IMG/VR virus record: IMGVR_UViG_3300042888_002852 | Span: 1 to 34,969 of that record | Reading direction: 5' to 3' (one strand) | Length of the DNA stretch: 34,969 nucleotides | Source: a virus | Shown here: positions 14,661 through 22,374 of the stretch, in pieces | Layout of the letters: every line of letters begins with the position of its first letter | Numbering within the stretch: the stretch's first letter is position 1 | The notes under the pieces: generated by a model | Databases searched by the model: none | What the model saw: only the letters and a program-made list of their open reading frames with translations | What the model was told of the DNA's origin: nothing | Position numbers and translations under genes: made by a program

Positions 14661-16139
14661 TTAGTGTTTTATCCTATCTATTAATTCATTAATATCAATT
14701 TTTTCAACTAAATTAGTACTTTTATTTCTTATAACTATCTGAGTATGAGATGTAAAACATTTACCAACTCCTGTTGGACCAAGGAAGATGAAGCTTCCTA
14801 TAGGCCTTTTTGGGTTCTTAATACCCACCCTATTCCTTCTAAGAGCTTTCGCAATTTTCTCTACCGCTTCGTTTTGACCGATAACTTTATCACCCAATTC
14901 TTTTCCCATATCTAAAAGTCTTAACCCCTCTTTAGTTGAAACTTTATTAAGTGGGATACCGGTCATCATAGAAACAACTTCCGTTATTGATGATTCATCA
15001 ACAAGACTTCTTTTATGGTTTAATTGTACCTCCCATAATTTTTTAGTTTTTTCTAAATCTTCATTTAGGATTCTTTCCTGATCTCTCAGTAAAGCGGCCT
15101 TTTCAAATTCTTGTGTCTTAACAACTGTGAGTTTTTTCTCCTTTAATTCAACAAGTTTCTTTTCTAATTCAACAATTTCTTTTGGTGGTTTAACAACAAC
15201 TTGAGCTCTAGCTCCAGCTTCATCCAAAATATCAATCGCTTTATCTGGGAATTCTCGATCTGTAATATACCTTTCAGCTAACTTAACACATTCTTCAATA
15301 GCTTCTTTAGAATACTCAACTTTATGGTAATCTTCATACTTACCCTTAATATTATTTAAAATTGTTATAGTATCTTCTGGGGATGTTGGGTTAACCATAA
15401 CTTGTTGAAATCTTCTAGTTAAAGCCCCATCTTTTTCAATGTTCTCTCTAAATTCATCTAATGTAGTCGCCCCAATAATTTGGAGATCTCCTCTAGCCAT
15501 CGCTGGTTTAAAAATATTTGACGCGTCAAGTGATCCGGAACTATTTCCAGCTCCAACAATTGTATGTAATTCATCAATGAATAAAATTACATCTCTATTA
15601 CCAACTAATTCGTCAAGAATACTTTTCATTCGTTCTTCAAACTGACCACGATATTTTGTACCGGCCACTAATGAAGAAAGATCTAAAGAAACAATTCTTT
15701 TACCTATTAATGTTCTTGGGGCTTTACCCTCTTTAATTTTTAACGCTAAACCCTCAATAATTGATGTATTGTGTGATAAAATACCATTAGTGTAGTAACG
15801 TCTATTTGAATTTTCTGTTAATTCAAAGTCATACATAACTTCTTCATAACGTAAATCATTGATTTCAGAAATAACGCTAACAATAATTTGACCATTACCA
15901 TCATCGGTTAAAATTTCATCACCAATATTTAAATCCTTAACAAAAACTTCCACAAAATCTTTATAGAAAACAATATGGTTATCAGCACATTTTAATTCTT
16001 TACCATCAGATAATTTAAGATGATACACTTGATATGGAATTGTTTTATGTAACTTTTCCAATTTTTTAAACCCATTATCAGTTAAGATACTGAAGTTACT
16101 CATATCAAATGATTTTGTAAATTTTTTTAATTCTTTCAT
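14661..16139 (-). CDS. clpC: ClpC fragment 2: C-intein 1, NBD1 body, middle domain, N-intein 2
   Basis: The 492-residue product has an intein part at both ends. Residues 1-124 are C-intein 1, ending NGILSHN before Thr125. The extein (125-460) contains NBD1 with Walker B VILFIDELHTIVGAG (Asp189, Glu190), the Arg-finger region ALTRRFQ, a short middle domain with a UVR-like segment (EFEKAALLRDQE, about 344-355) typical of ClpC rather than ClpB, the NBD2 entry (GQNEAVEKIAKALRR) and Walker A GPTGVGK (454-460). Cys461 starts N-intein 2 (32 residues, CFTSHTQIVIRNKS onward). It can work only after two protein trans-splicing reactions. Confidence 0.95.
   Translation of the reverse strand: MKELKKFTKSFDMSNFSILTDNGFKKLEKLHKTIPYQVYHLKLSDGKELKCADNHIVFYKDFVEVFVKDLNIGDEILTDDGNGQIIVSVISEINDLRYEEVMYDFELTENSNRRYYTNGILSHNTSIIEGLALKIKEGKAPRTLIGKRIVSLDLSSLVAGTKYRGQFEERMKSILDELVGNRDVILFIDELHTIVGAGNSSGSLDASNIFKPAMARGDLQIIGATTLDEFRENIEKDGALTRRFQQVMVNPTSPEDTITILNNIKGKYEDYHKVEYSKEAIEECVKLAERYITDREFPDKAIDILDEAGARAQVVVKPPKEIVELEKKLVELKEKKLTVVKTQEFEKAALLRDQERILNEDLEKTKKLWEVQLNHKRSLVDESSITEVVSMMTGIPLNKVSTKEGLRLLDMGKELGDKVIGQNEAVEKIAKALRRNRVGIKNPKRPIGSFIFLGPTGVGKCFTSHTQIVIRNKSTNLVEKIDINELIDRIKH
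14664..14759 (-). mobile_element. N-half of split intein 2 (32 residues)
   Basis: It begins with the nucleophile Cys directly after Walker A lysine (GPTGVGK|CFTSHTQIVI), ends at a TAA at 14661, and contains only block A and a short helix. It is far shorter than canonical split N-inteins of about 100 residues. Confidence 0.92.
15768..16139 (-). mobile_element. C-half of split intein 1 (124 residues)
   Basis: It runs from Met1 to Asn124 (NGILSHN), followed by Thr and SIIEGLALKI of NBD1. It carries blocks B (DGKELKCADNHIVF), F and G (EEVMYDFEL, RRYYTNGILSHN). There is no endonuclease domain in it and none in the 57-base gap that separates it from its N-half gene. Confidence 0.93.
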
Positions 16140-16196
16140 ATATTTTATTTTTTAGATTCGTTTTTTCCCTTTTATTATAAATGGTAACGTATTTAA

Positions 16197-17021
16197 TTAG
16201 GGATTAGATAATGTTTTCAATAATTCTTCAATAGTAGTTTTTATCACTTCACCTGTTAAATCATTTCTCATAACAACCTCAGTATCAGAACAAATACACT
16301 TACCAACACCCGGGTCGCCTATCAAAACGGGATTATTTTTCTTACGTCTACTCAAAATTTGAGCAACTCTTTGAATCTCATCATCTCTACCAATAACTGG
16401 ATCAATTTTACCTTCTTCAGCTGATACCGTAATATCTTTAGAAAAATTATCTAAAATTGGTGTTTTACTACTAGTTTTAGTGTACTTCTTTTTTTCTGGT
16501 TCAATTGGACTACTTTCTTGTTCGTCACCTTCATAACTCGCCATAATACTTAATTCTTTAATTTTTTGTTTAAAACTATTATAATCAACCTCAAAATCAT
16601 TTAATAAAGAAGCTATGTCAGATTTAGAATTTAACATAGACAAAATCAAATGATTTAAATCAATAAACTCTGACTTTAGACTTACCGCCTCATTATCTGA
16701 ATTATTAATTATTTCTGTACTATCCTTATTTAGGGGTAATATGTTATACTTTTTTTGTACTCTAGGTACGATATTTTGTTGACAATTAAATTGTAACTTA
16801 ACTATCAATTTTTTAGTATCAACATTCATACTCACTAATGTTTTAACCCCCATATTATTATTATCTCTAAGTATTGATAATAAGATATGTTCAGGTCTCA
16901 CATTCACATCATTAAATTCTTTCGCGGTATCAAACGAAGAGTTCATAATTTGTTTCACTTTAGGTATTACTCTTTTCATATTGATTAAGTTTAGTATTTT
17001 TTTTCTTAAAAGTCCAATCAT
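16197..17021 (-). CDS. clpC: ClpC fragment 1: Clp N-domain, NBD1 start, N-intein 1
   Basis: The 274-residue product begins with a Clp N-domain (about 18-160, two repeats; [11 protein letters not shown] and [10 protein letters not shown] mark the halves), the substrate- and adaptor-binding module. A linker leads to [20 protein letters not shown] and [20 protein letters not shown], the usual NBD1 entry, and Walker A GDPGVGK (235-241). Cys242 then starts N-intein 1, 33 residues to the stop. The start is set by the octamer three bases upstream. Joined with fragments 2 and 3 the exteins give 241+336+260 = 837 residues, a normal ClpC length. ClpC-type unfoldases feed proteins into ClpP. Confidence 0.95.
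   Translation of the reverse strand: MIGLLRKKILNLINMKRVIPKVKQIMNSSFDTAKEFNDVNVRPEHILLSILRDNNNMGVKTLVSMNVDTKKLIVKLQFNCQQNIVPRVQKKYNILPLNKDSTEIINNSDNEAVSLKSEFIDLNHLILSMLNSKSDIASLLNDFEVDYNSFKQKIKELSIMASYEGDEQESSPIEPEKKKYTKTSSKTPILDNFSKDITVSAEEGKIDPVIGRDDEIQRVAQILSRRKKNNPVLIGDPGVGKCICSDTEVVMRNDLTGEVIKTTIEELLKTLSNP
16200..16298 (-). mobile_element. N-half of split intein 1 (33 residues)
   Basis: It starts with Cys after the Walker A lysine ([17 protein letters not shown]), shows block A, then a helix ([10 protein letters not shown]) and the stop. It is clearly related to N-half 2 (CxxS-x-T-x-[IV]V, then a LINELI-like helix). Confidence 0.92.
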
Positions 17022-17024
17022 TAT

Positions 17025-17032
17025 ATAAATAT
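17025..17032 (-). promoter_or_regulatory. ATATTTAT element before clpC fragment 1
   Basis: On the minus strand AGATATTTATATA ends three bases before the ATG at 17021. The unfoldase therefore shares its start signal with the tagged genes. Confidence 0.5.
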
Positions 17033-17106
17033 CTTCATAAAATTGTTACTTTTTTTAAAATGAAAAAAAATATGTTAAAAAACTTTTTTTATTAGAAAAT
17101 AAGTTA

Positions 17107-17114
17107 TACATTTG
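17107..17114 (+). promoter_or_regulatory. Bacteroidota-type -7 element at the head of the small-gene chain
   Basis: TACATTTG ends five bases before the ATG at 17120, so transcription from it would start at or beside the start codon. It heads the long chain of small genes on the plus strand, divergent from clpC. A -33 TTG is not evident. Confidence 0.6.
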
Positions 17115-17119
17115 TGATT

Positions 17120-17437
17120 ATGTATAATACAGCTCCAAAATATAGAAAAATTGAGATTCTACTAAACAAATCTGGTGAATCAAAATATAATACCCCCATT
17201 CAAGGTGAGAAAAAAGATAAACCAAATAGTATTGGTATTAATAAAGTAACAGATACATCTTTTTCTACAAGAGAGAAATGTGTTTTTGAAGATGTGGCTT
17301 TAGTAGTAACCGGTGGTTATATTTTAATAACCCAAGAAAATGGTGGTGATGATCTGGGTTCTGAAAGAAGTACTATTGGTAGGATTTTTGATTTAAAGGA
17401 TGTATATTCTTATAAAGCGTATTTTGAAGAACGATAA
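17120..17437 (+). CDS. Hypothetical protein, first gene of the small-gene chain
   Basis: The ATG at 17120 (MYNTAPKYRKIEIL) is preferred over a GTG at 17114 that lies inside the promoter element. The 105-residue product is mixed, with a likely beta-rich part near the middle (CVFEDVALVVTGGYILITQE). The family is unknown. Its position directly behind a host-type promoter suggests early expression. Confidence 0.7.
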   Translation: MYNTAPKYRKIEILLNKSGESKYNTPIQGEKKDKPNSIGINKVTDTSFSTREKCVFEDVALVVTGGYILITQENGGDDLGSERSTIGRIFDLKDVYSYKAYFEER

Positions 17438-17460
17438 AAATAATAAATAAATAAAGTAAT

Positions 17461-17760
17461 ATGGTAATATCAAAACAAATGGAAGGATCAGTAGTTCAGT
17501 CACTATATGATTCAAGTAATGTGATAGCTTCACAATTTAATACTGACACTAAAAATTTAGTGATTATATTCAGTAAAGGTAATCAATATCTTTACGAGAA
17601 TGTTGAATACTCTGATTACACAAAATTTGAAGTCTCTAAAAGTCAGGGTAAGTCATTTAATGAATTCATTAAAAAGTATTCCGGTAAAAAATTAGGTGAA
17701 GTGGATGTTACTTCAATAAAAGAAGATATACGATTAATTAAAGAAAGTCATGGAAAATAA
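17461..17760 (+). CDS. KTSC-domain protein
   Basis: The 99-residue product shows the KTSC pattern: VVQSLYDSSNVIASQFNTDT with the leading Ser-Ser-Asn, LVIIFSKGNQYLYENV, and Y-TKFEVSKSQGKSFNEFIK. KTSC is a small alpha/beta domain seen alone or beside nucleic-acid enzymes such as lysyl-tRNA synthetase, and its function is not settled. It overlaps the next gene by 11 bases. Confidence 0.85.
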   Translation: MVISKQMEGSVVQSLYDSSNVIASQFNTDTKNLVIIFSKGNQYLYENVEYSDYTKFEVSKSQGKSFNEFIKKYSGKKLGEVDVTSIKEDIRLIKESHGK

Positions 17761-18025
17761 TTTAGACAGTGAATATACGGCCACACACATAGGTGAAGGT
17801 AAATTTGAAGTTAAAATGTCTAATGGTGATATTAAGAATAGTGGTCCTAATATGGAAGGTATGATACGATACACATATTTTGAAGATTATGAATTACCAC
17901 CAATAGGTTGGAATATTACTAGAGATCAATTAATAAAAGATTATTTTCCAAAGTTAATGAAAGATGTACAAGAAGGTAAAATTGATTTAAATAAACTAAA
18001 ACCAGATGAAAAAACTAACAAGTAA
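17750..18025 (+). CDS. Small hypothetical protein (MEN-start group)
   Basis: The 91-residue acidic product begins ATGGAAAATAAT, the first of five neighbouring genes with the MEN start. It has a beta-like N-terminal part (ATHIGEGKFEVKMSNGD) and a helical tail. Overlaps on both sides (11 and 20 bases) indicate coupled translation. No known family. Confidence 0.7.
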   Translation: MENNLDSEYTATHIGEGKFEVKMSNGDIKNSGPNMEGMIRYTYFEDYELPPIGWNITRDQLIKDYFPKLMKDVQEGKIDLNKLKPDEKTNK

Positions 18026-18263
18026 AAATATAACGAATATAGTTAATCAGTTTCCGGTAAAATATGAATATGGTTTTATGGCTTCTGAAATAAATTCTTT
18101 GTTAACTGAATATGATATTAATGAAGATTCTTTTTATAAGTCTCTTGGTGTTAACACTTGTATGGTTATTGAAGGTCAAACCATCACATATCATTGTGAT
18201 ATTGAGAAGGCTTTATTTTGTGTGGTAGAAAATAGGGGTGAAGATCTTTGGGAATGGGATTAA
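18006..18263 (+). CDS. Small hypothetical protein
   Basis: The 85-residue product (MKKLTSKNITNIVNQFPVKY) has a helical first half and a second half with strands CMVIEGQTITYHCDIEKALF. Three cysteines occur without a zinc spacing. It overlaps the preceding gene by 20 bases. Confidence 0.65.
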   Translation: MKKLTSKNITNIVNQFPVKYEYGFMASEINSLLTEYDINEDSFYKSLGVNTCMVIEGQTITYHCDIEKALFCVVENRGEDLWEWD

Positions 18264-18281
18264 TATTAAATAAACAGTATA

Positions 18282-18518
18282 ATGGGTAAAGAAGAATTTT
18301 ATAAATATGGAGAATCATTAGGTATTAGTATCAATGATTTACAAAGACTTAGAATGTTGAATAATCAAGATGTGTCAGACATTTCAAAAGTAACAAGGTT
18401 TGAAGTTATAGATGAAAGTGGTAGAAGTTATACTAGACATAATTCTAATGTAGAACTATCTTATCAAGATGATGGGAGAACATTAAAAGTATTCATAAAC
18501 AAAGAAGAAAATGGGTAA
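18282..18518 (+). CDS. Small hypothetical protein
   Basis: The 78-residue product begins MGKEEFYKYGESLGISINDL, a helical stretch like a small DNA-binding or adaptor helix pair. It ends with strands (VTRFEVIDESGRSYTRHNS, RTLKVFINKEE). Its last eight bases contain the start of the following membrane peptide gene (ATG at 18511). Unknown family. Confidence 0.65.
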   Translation: MGKEEFYKYGESLGISINDLQRLRMLNNQDVSDISKVTRFEVIDESGRSYTRHNSNVELSYQDDGRTLKVFINKEENG

Positions 18519-18648
18519 AATAGTATACTACACTTGGATAGGAATTGGAATTATTATAGGTTTACCCATAGTTCTAGTTCTTCTATTAGGGTTATGGGTA
18601 CATGATAAGTATCATAAATTAACATGTAAAATGTGTAAAATAAAATAA
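18511..18648 (+). CDS. 45-residue single-span membrane peptide
   Basis: The reading frame encodes 45 residues: MGKIVYYTW, a hydrophobic helix (IGIGIIIGLPIVLVLLLGLW) and a short basic tail with CKMCKIK. It overlaps the upstream gene by eight bases and ends one base before the next ATG, so it is embedded in a translated chain. Small phage membrane peptides of this sort often act on host envelope proteins, but no target can be named. Confidence 0.68.
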   Translation: MGKIVYYTWIGIGIIIGLPIVLVLLLGLWVHDKYHKLTCKMCKIK

Positions 18649-18649
18649 A

Positions 18650-18970
18650 ATGACAAAATACAAAAAACCAAAATGGACTTTCCAGTTCTACAAACCATTC
18701 TACTTTGAATGGAAACCAATTTACAGAAGTTTACCAGAACTAATGTGGAAAGATAAATTTGATTCACCACGTTGTGAACTAGAACCATATTATAAATTTG
18801 AATGGTTATGGTTTGGGGTCAGAGCTCAACAAGGAACTGATGATGAATGGTGTCAGTGGTTGTGGGTATATGAATACAATGATGGTGATGTAGAGAAAGC
18901 GAAAAATAGTTGGGGATGGATAGATTATAATACTAAAAAATCAACTTGGAACGATGGATATGGAAAATAA
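18650..18970 (+). CDS. Trp-rich hypothetical protein
   Basis: The 106-residue product is unusually rich in Trp and Tyr (KWTFQFYKPFYFEWKPIY, YKFEWLWFGVRAQ, WCQWLWVYEYND). This looks like a beta-sheet protein with aromatic surface strands. The composition is distinct from its neighbours. No family is recognised. It overlaps the next gene by eleven bases. Confidence 0.7.
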   Translation: MTKYKKPKWTFQFYKPFYFEWKPIYRSLPELMWKDKFDSPRCELEPYYKFEWLWFGVRAQQGTDDEWCQWLWVYEYNDGDVEKAKNSWGWIDYNTKKSTWNDGYGK

Positions 18971-19502
18971 AAAAAGAGAAGAAGGTATCATTGGTAGTGT
19001 AGTAACTACTTTATTATTTTTAATTTGGAATTTAAGTTTCTTATTTATTTTAATAGACTTTGGATTTGATCCGGTAGGATTTGTTCTTTACTCTGTAGTT
19101 ACATTTATTTTAGGTTTAATGTCTTTTGAATATTGTTTTGGTCTTGAAAAAATAAGAACTTTAGGTTTTACCATTTTTGAATTTGAGATGTGGGATAAAG
19201 ATAATAGAGAATATGTTAAAAGATATGATTGGGGTATTGAGGAGTTACACGCTAAATATTTTTTCCATAAACAAACATCTACAATGTTAACATCAACAAA
19301 AATTGAAGATATTAAAGAACGAGCTTTAAGTTGTAGTTATTCACCAACAAAAGATAAAACAATGGTTATGAAAGTAATATTAGGTTATGTTGAATCAATA
19401 ATTAAAAATCGTGAATCAATTGAAAATGTTAAAATAAAAAATATTGTGACTTTAGAAAGTCATTCATTAGATGAATTAATTAAACTTGTAAATGGAAAAT
19501 AA
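18960..19502 (+). CDS. Membrane protein with cytoplasmic C-terminal domain (MEN-start group)
   Basis: The ATG at 18960 (MENKKREE) is chosen to match the MEN start module; an ATG six bases upstream is possible. Two transmembrane helices occupy residues about 12-32 and 36-56 of the product, followed by a soluble domain of about 120 residues with FEFEMWDKDNREYVKRYDWG and a helical tail. It overlaps its upstream neighbour and its last 11 bases overlap the next start. Function unknown. Confidence 0.7.
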   Translation: MENKKREEGIIGSVVTTLLFLIWNLSFLFILIDFGFDPVGFVLYSVVTFILGLMSFEYCFGLEKIRTLGFTIFEFEMWDKDNREYVKRYDWGIEELHAKYFFHKQTSTMLTSTKIEDIKERALSCSYSPTKDKTMVMKVILGYVESIIKNRESIENVKIKNIVTLESHSLDELIKLVNGK

Positions 19503-19716
19503 AATACCAACAACAGAGGATGTTATGATTCCTTATTTTTTATATGATAATGAAGATAAGGATCTAATTAAATCGGCGATGATTGAATTCGCTAAACTAC
19601 ATGTTGAAGCCGCTTTGAAAGGTTGTTTAAATAAATATCATCACGCTTCAGAAGAAAACTATGTTTTTGGAAGTAGTGAAATTATGAACGCTTACTCACT
19701 AACTAATATAAAATAA
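19492..19716 (+). CDS. Small helical protein (MEN-start group)
   Basis: The 74-residue product starts MENKIPTTEDVMIPYFLY. Its helix SAMIEFAKLHVEAALKGCL resembles the C-terminal helical motif found in many small proteins of Bacteroidota phages. The stop codon directly abuts the ATG of the RNA ligase gene. No enzymatic motif. Confidence 0.68.
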   Translation: MENKIPTTEDVMIPYFLYDNEDKDLIKSAMIEFAKLHVEAALKGCLNKYHHASEENYVFGSSEIMNAYSLTNIK

Positions 19717-20838
19717 ATGGAAAATAATAACTCAGTATCTTATGTAGCTCGTATTAACGAGATTAAAGAAATCCCTGGTGCGGATAATATCGAACAAGGT
19801 ATTATTGGTGGGTGGAATTGTATTATAAAAAAGGGTGACTATAAAGTAGATGATTTAGTCGTAGTGACAACTACAGACGCTGTCATACCTGAAGAATTAT
19901 CTGAAAAATTAGGTGTAACTAATTACTTACGTAAAGGTAATCGTGTTAGAACTGTTAAATTAAGAGGTGTATACTCTGAATGTTTAATTATTCCAATCAC
20001 TTACATCCAAGGTGTTAAACGTGTTGAGGGTGTTGATTGTATGGAATTACTGGGGATATTCAAATACGAACCACCGGTTAAACAAATTCAATTAGCGTCT
20101 GGTAAAAAGATTAAGTATAAAGATAATCCTAACTTCCAAGTTTATTATAAATTCCCTAACTTAAAAAATGTTAAAGGAATGTTTACTGAAGAAGATGTTG
20201 TTGAAATTACTAGAAAAATCCATGGTACAAATGCCCGTTATGGTATTGTTAAGAAAACTAAATTAAAGTTTTTAGATAAAGTTAAAAAGTTTTTTGGTTT
20301 GGTTGATAAATGGGTTGATTATGAATTTGTTTATGGATCACATAATGTAGAGAAGGGTTCTGATTCACAAGGATACTATAGTACAGACGTATGGTCAACT
20401 ATCATTGAAAAATATGATATTAAAAATAAACTTTGGAAATTCTTTAAAGAAAATAATCAATTAATGGGATGGGAAAACCTTATCATTTATGGGGAAATAT
20501 ATGGTCCAGGTATTCAAAAGAATTATGATTATAAATTAGATGAAATTAAATTTGCTGGGTTTGATTCAACAATAAATGGAGTATATGAAAGTACTGAAGG
20601 ATCGTGTCTCACATTTGGATTTTTAGATATACCTTATGTACCTACATTATATCGAGGAAATTGGTCTCAAGAAGTACAAGACAAATATACATTTAATAAC
20701 TTTATTGAAGGGACTAAAGTACCACACGAAGGTATTGTAATTAAACATGAGTCCGGTAATAGACATAAGGTTGCTAAGGTTATAAATCCCGAATATTTAA
20801 TTTATGGAGAAAAATATGATGTAGGAGATTCACACTAA
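19717..20838 (+). CDS. RNA ligase, Rnl5 (DraRnl/DRB0094)-like
   Basis: The 373-residue enzyme should seal RNA or RNA/DNA nicks using ATP. The N-terminal 115 residues form an OB-like module (VARINEIKEIPGADNIEQGI), as in Deinococcus DraRnl. The nucleotidyltransferase domain has motif I KIHGTNARYG with Lys167 as the predicted adenylated residue (DraRnl uses Lys165), motif III YGEIYGPG, motif IV HEGIVIK and motif V HKVAKVINPEYL. It begins with the MEN start module and is followed two genes later by a receiver-like cyclic-phosphate-processing protein, which together suggest repair of RNA cut by host defence nucleases. Confidence 0.93.
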   Translation: MENNNSVSYVARINEIKEIPGADNIEQGIIGGWNCIIKKGDYKVDDLVVVTTTDAVIPEELSEKLGVTNYLRKGNRVRTVKLRGVYSECLIIPITYIQGVKRVEGVDCMELLGIFKYEPPVKQIQLASGKKIKYKDNPNFQVYYKFPNLKNVKGMFTEEDVVEITRKIHGTNARYGIVKKTKLKFLDKVKKFFGLVDKWVDYEFVYGSHNVEKGSDSQGYYSTDVWSTIIEKYDIKNKLWKFFKENNQLMGWENLIIYGEIYGPGIQKNYDYKLDEIKFAGFDSTINGVYESTEGSCLTFGFLDIPYVPTLYRGNWSQEVQDKYTFNNFIEGTKVPHEGIVIKHESGNRHKVAKVINPEYLIYGEKYDVGDSH

Positions 20839-20848
20839 AAATAAAGAT

Positions 20849-21292
20849 ATGGAAAATAACAAACTAATAGCTGAGTTTATGGAAACCGTAGGAAATGTAG
20901 ATTTCCATGATGGTAAAGGATTCGTTCCAATTTATTGGTATGAAGGAATAAATGGTGGTAAAACACCATACAAAGAAGATGAACTAGAATACCATAAATC
21001 ATGGGACTGGTTAATACCAGTAGTAGAAAAGATTGAATCGCTAGATTTAAAGGAGTATGGATATAAGTGGGAAGGAATAGATGGAGAAACTGAATATAAC
21101 AATGGTTCTATTTGTGTTGAGATAGAACAAAATAGATGTTGGATTTATATGAATTTACAATTAGATCCATTTCATACATTTAATGAAAAAACACATAGAC
21201 AAAAATTTGATACCAAAATAGAAGCAGTATATGCTGCTGTAGTAGAGTTTATTGAATACTATAACATACTAATAAAAAACCAAGACAAATGA
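20849..21292 (+). CDS. Hypothetical protein between RNA-repair genes (MEN-start group)
   Basis: The 147-residue acidic product (MENNKLIAEFMETVGNVDFH) contains YHKSWDWLIPVVEKIESLDL and a C-terminal helix KIEAVYAAVVEFIEYYN. This pattern is common in small proteins of Bacteroidota phages, but no function is known to me. It overlaps the next gene by four bases (ATGA). Confidence 0.72.
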   Translation: MENNKLIAEFMETVGNVDFHDGKGFVPIYWYEGINGGKTPYKEDELEYHKSWDWLIPVVEKIESLDLKEYGYKWEGIDGETEYNNGSICVEIEQNRCWIYMNLQLDPFHTFNEKTHRQKFDTKIEAVYAAVVEFIEYYNILIKNQDK

Positions 21293-21705
21293 GAAAAATA
21301 TACTTAGATGATGTAAGAACTCCAGAAGATCCTACCTGGACAGTAGTCCGAAATTATAACGAATTTACTGATGTAATAGAAGAATTTGGTTTAGATACAA
21401 TCGATCAAATCTCTTTAGATCACGATTTAGGTGATAGCGCAATGAAAGAGTACTTCAATAACGTACATCCTAATTATTGTTTGAATTATGACAACATCAC
21501 CGAAAAGACTGGTATGGATTGTGTTAAATGGTTGGTTGAGCTGTGTTTAGATAACAACCTCACTCTACCTTTAATAACTGTACATTCAGCAAATCCTATA
21601 GGAAGTGCTAATATGATGGGTTACATCAATAACTTCTTTATGAATACAAAACGTCCTCAAAACTGCGTAAGAGTTAAAATTCCACATACAATAAAAAGAG
21701 ACTAA
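21289..21705 (+). CDS. Cyclic-phosphate-processing receiver-domain protein
   Basis: The 138-residue product fits the divergent receiver family predicted to process cyclic phosphates in RNA repair: LDDVRTPEDPTWTVVRNYNE, ISLDHDLGD (acidic centre), TGMDCVKWLVE and LITVHSANPIGSANM. The His-Ser and Asp residues replace the phospho-relay features of two-component receivers. The neighbouring RNA ligase supports a role in healing RNA ends before sealing. The assignment rests on motif recognition; the activity is a published prediction, not shown here. Confidence 0.86.
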   Translation: MRKIYLDDVRTPEDPTWTVVRNYNEFTDVIEEFGLDTIDQISLDHDLGDSAMKEYFNNVHPNYCLNYDNITEKTGMDCVKWLVELCLDNNLTLPLITVHSANPIGSANMMGYINNFFMNTKRPQNCVRVKIPHTIKRD

Positions 21706-21706
21706 T

Positions 21707-22036
21707 ATGGAAGAAATAATTTTAGGGGGAGGTTACACTTGTAGCGTATGTGGTCAATACCAAAGAACCTCCGCTTTATGTTATCATAATAATAATTTAA
21801 TACCGGAAGATGTGGACATTGATAATACTAATACGGAACAAACAGCGATAGAATGGTTTACTGAAATAACAACACAACTTGGTTACGTATCAACAGATAT
21901 ACTTGAACAAGCCAAAGAAATGGAAAAACAACATCTTTGTAAAATGTACATTCAAGGGAGAAAAGACAATCACTTAGATTACTATCCAGAAAAACACGCT
22001 AACGAAACCTATAACGAAATGTTTAAAAAAGACTAA
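21707..22036 (+). CDS. Hypothetical protein with N-terminal CxxC and YNE-motif tail
   Basis: The 109-residue product starts MEEIILGGGYTCSVCGQYQR, half of a zinc ribbon. It ends with a helix ILEQAKEMEKQHLCKMYIQG and EKHANETYNEMFKKD. The tail recurs in the gene at 22375 (SEQYYNETFK), so both belong to a family of small proteins sharing this C-terminal helix and Tyr-Asn-Glu motif. Its role is unknown. Confidence 0.72.
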   Translation: MEEIILGGGYTCSVCGQYQRTSALCYHNNNLIPEDVDIDNTNTEQTAIEWFTEITTQLGYVSTDILEQAKEMEKQHLCKMYIQGRKDNHLDYYPEKHANETYNEMFKKD

Positions 22037-22037
22037 T

Positions 22038-22373
22038 ATGAAAACATACATATTAAATATGACACTCTCATCACCAAAAAACATTGAGGAAAGTGAAATC
22101 TTAGACAAATTAGTTCAATTTGCGGAAGATAATAATTACCTATTAGGAGGAGGACTTCAATTGGTGGATGAGATTAATCCCAAAGACCATTGTAATTATA
22201 GTGGTTTACCTTCACCATCAGCTTACGATAAGACTAATATGGAAGAAGAAGTAATTTGTCCAAATTGTGATAATAAAGAAAATTTTCATTTTAATTATGA
22301 TTATAATGATGTTAACTTACCAATTATAGATATATTATGTAATACATGTGGGACTTTTTTTAAAATAAATTAA
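22038..22373 (+). CDS. Small zinc-ribbon protein
   Basis: The 111-residue product has an N-terminal alpha/beta part with LLGGGLQLVDEI and a C-terminal zinc ribbon (VICPNCDNKENFHF ... ILCNTCGTFF, two CxxC pairs 29 residues apart). It probably binds nucleic acid or a protein partner. It follows the previous stop by one base. Confidence 0.76.
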   Translation: MKTYILNMTLSSPKNIEESEILDKLVQFAEDNNYLLGGGLQLVDEINPKDHCNYSGLPSPSAYDKTNMEEEVICPNCDNKENFHFNYDYNDVNLPIIDILCNTCGTFFKIN

Positions 22374-22374
22374 T

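Noticed and set aside
14484-14684. Plus-strand ORF bridging the endonuclease start and the end of clpC fragment 2
   Set aside because: It is antisense to two clearly supported genes, so it is treated as a shadow.
16140-16196. Missing endonuclease or intron between clpC fragments 1 and 2
   Set aside because: The gap is only 57 bases, has stops in the frames of interest and no intron-like structure; the intein halves explain the break.
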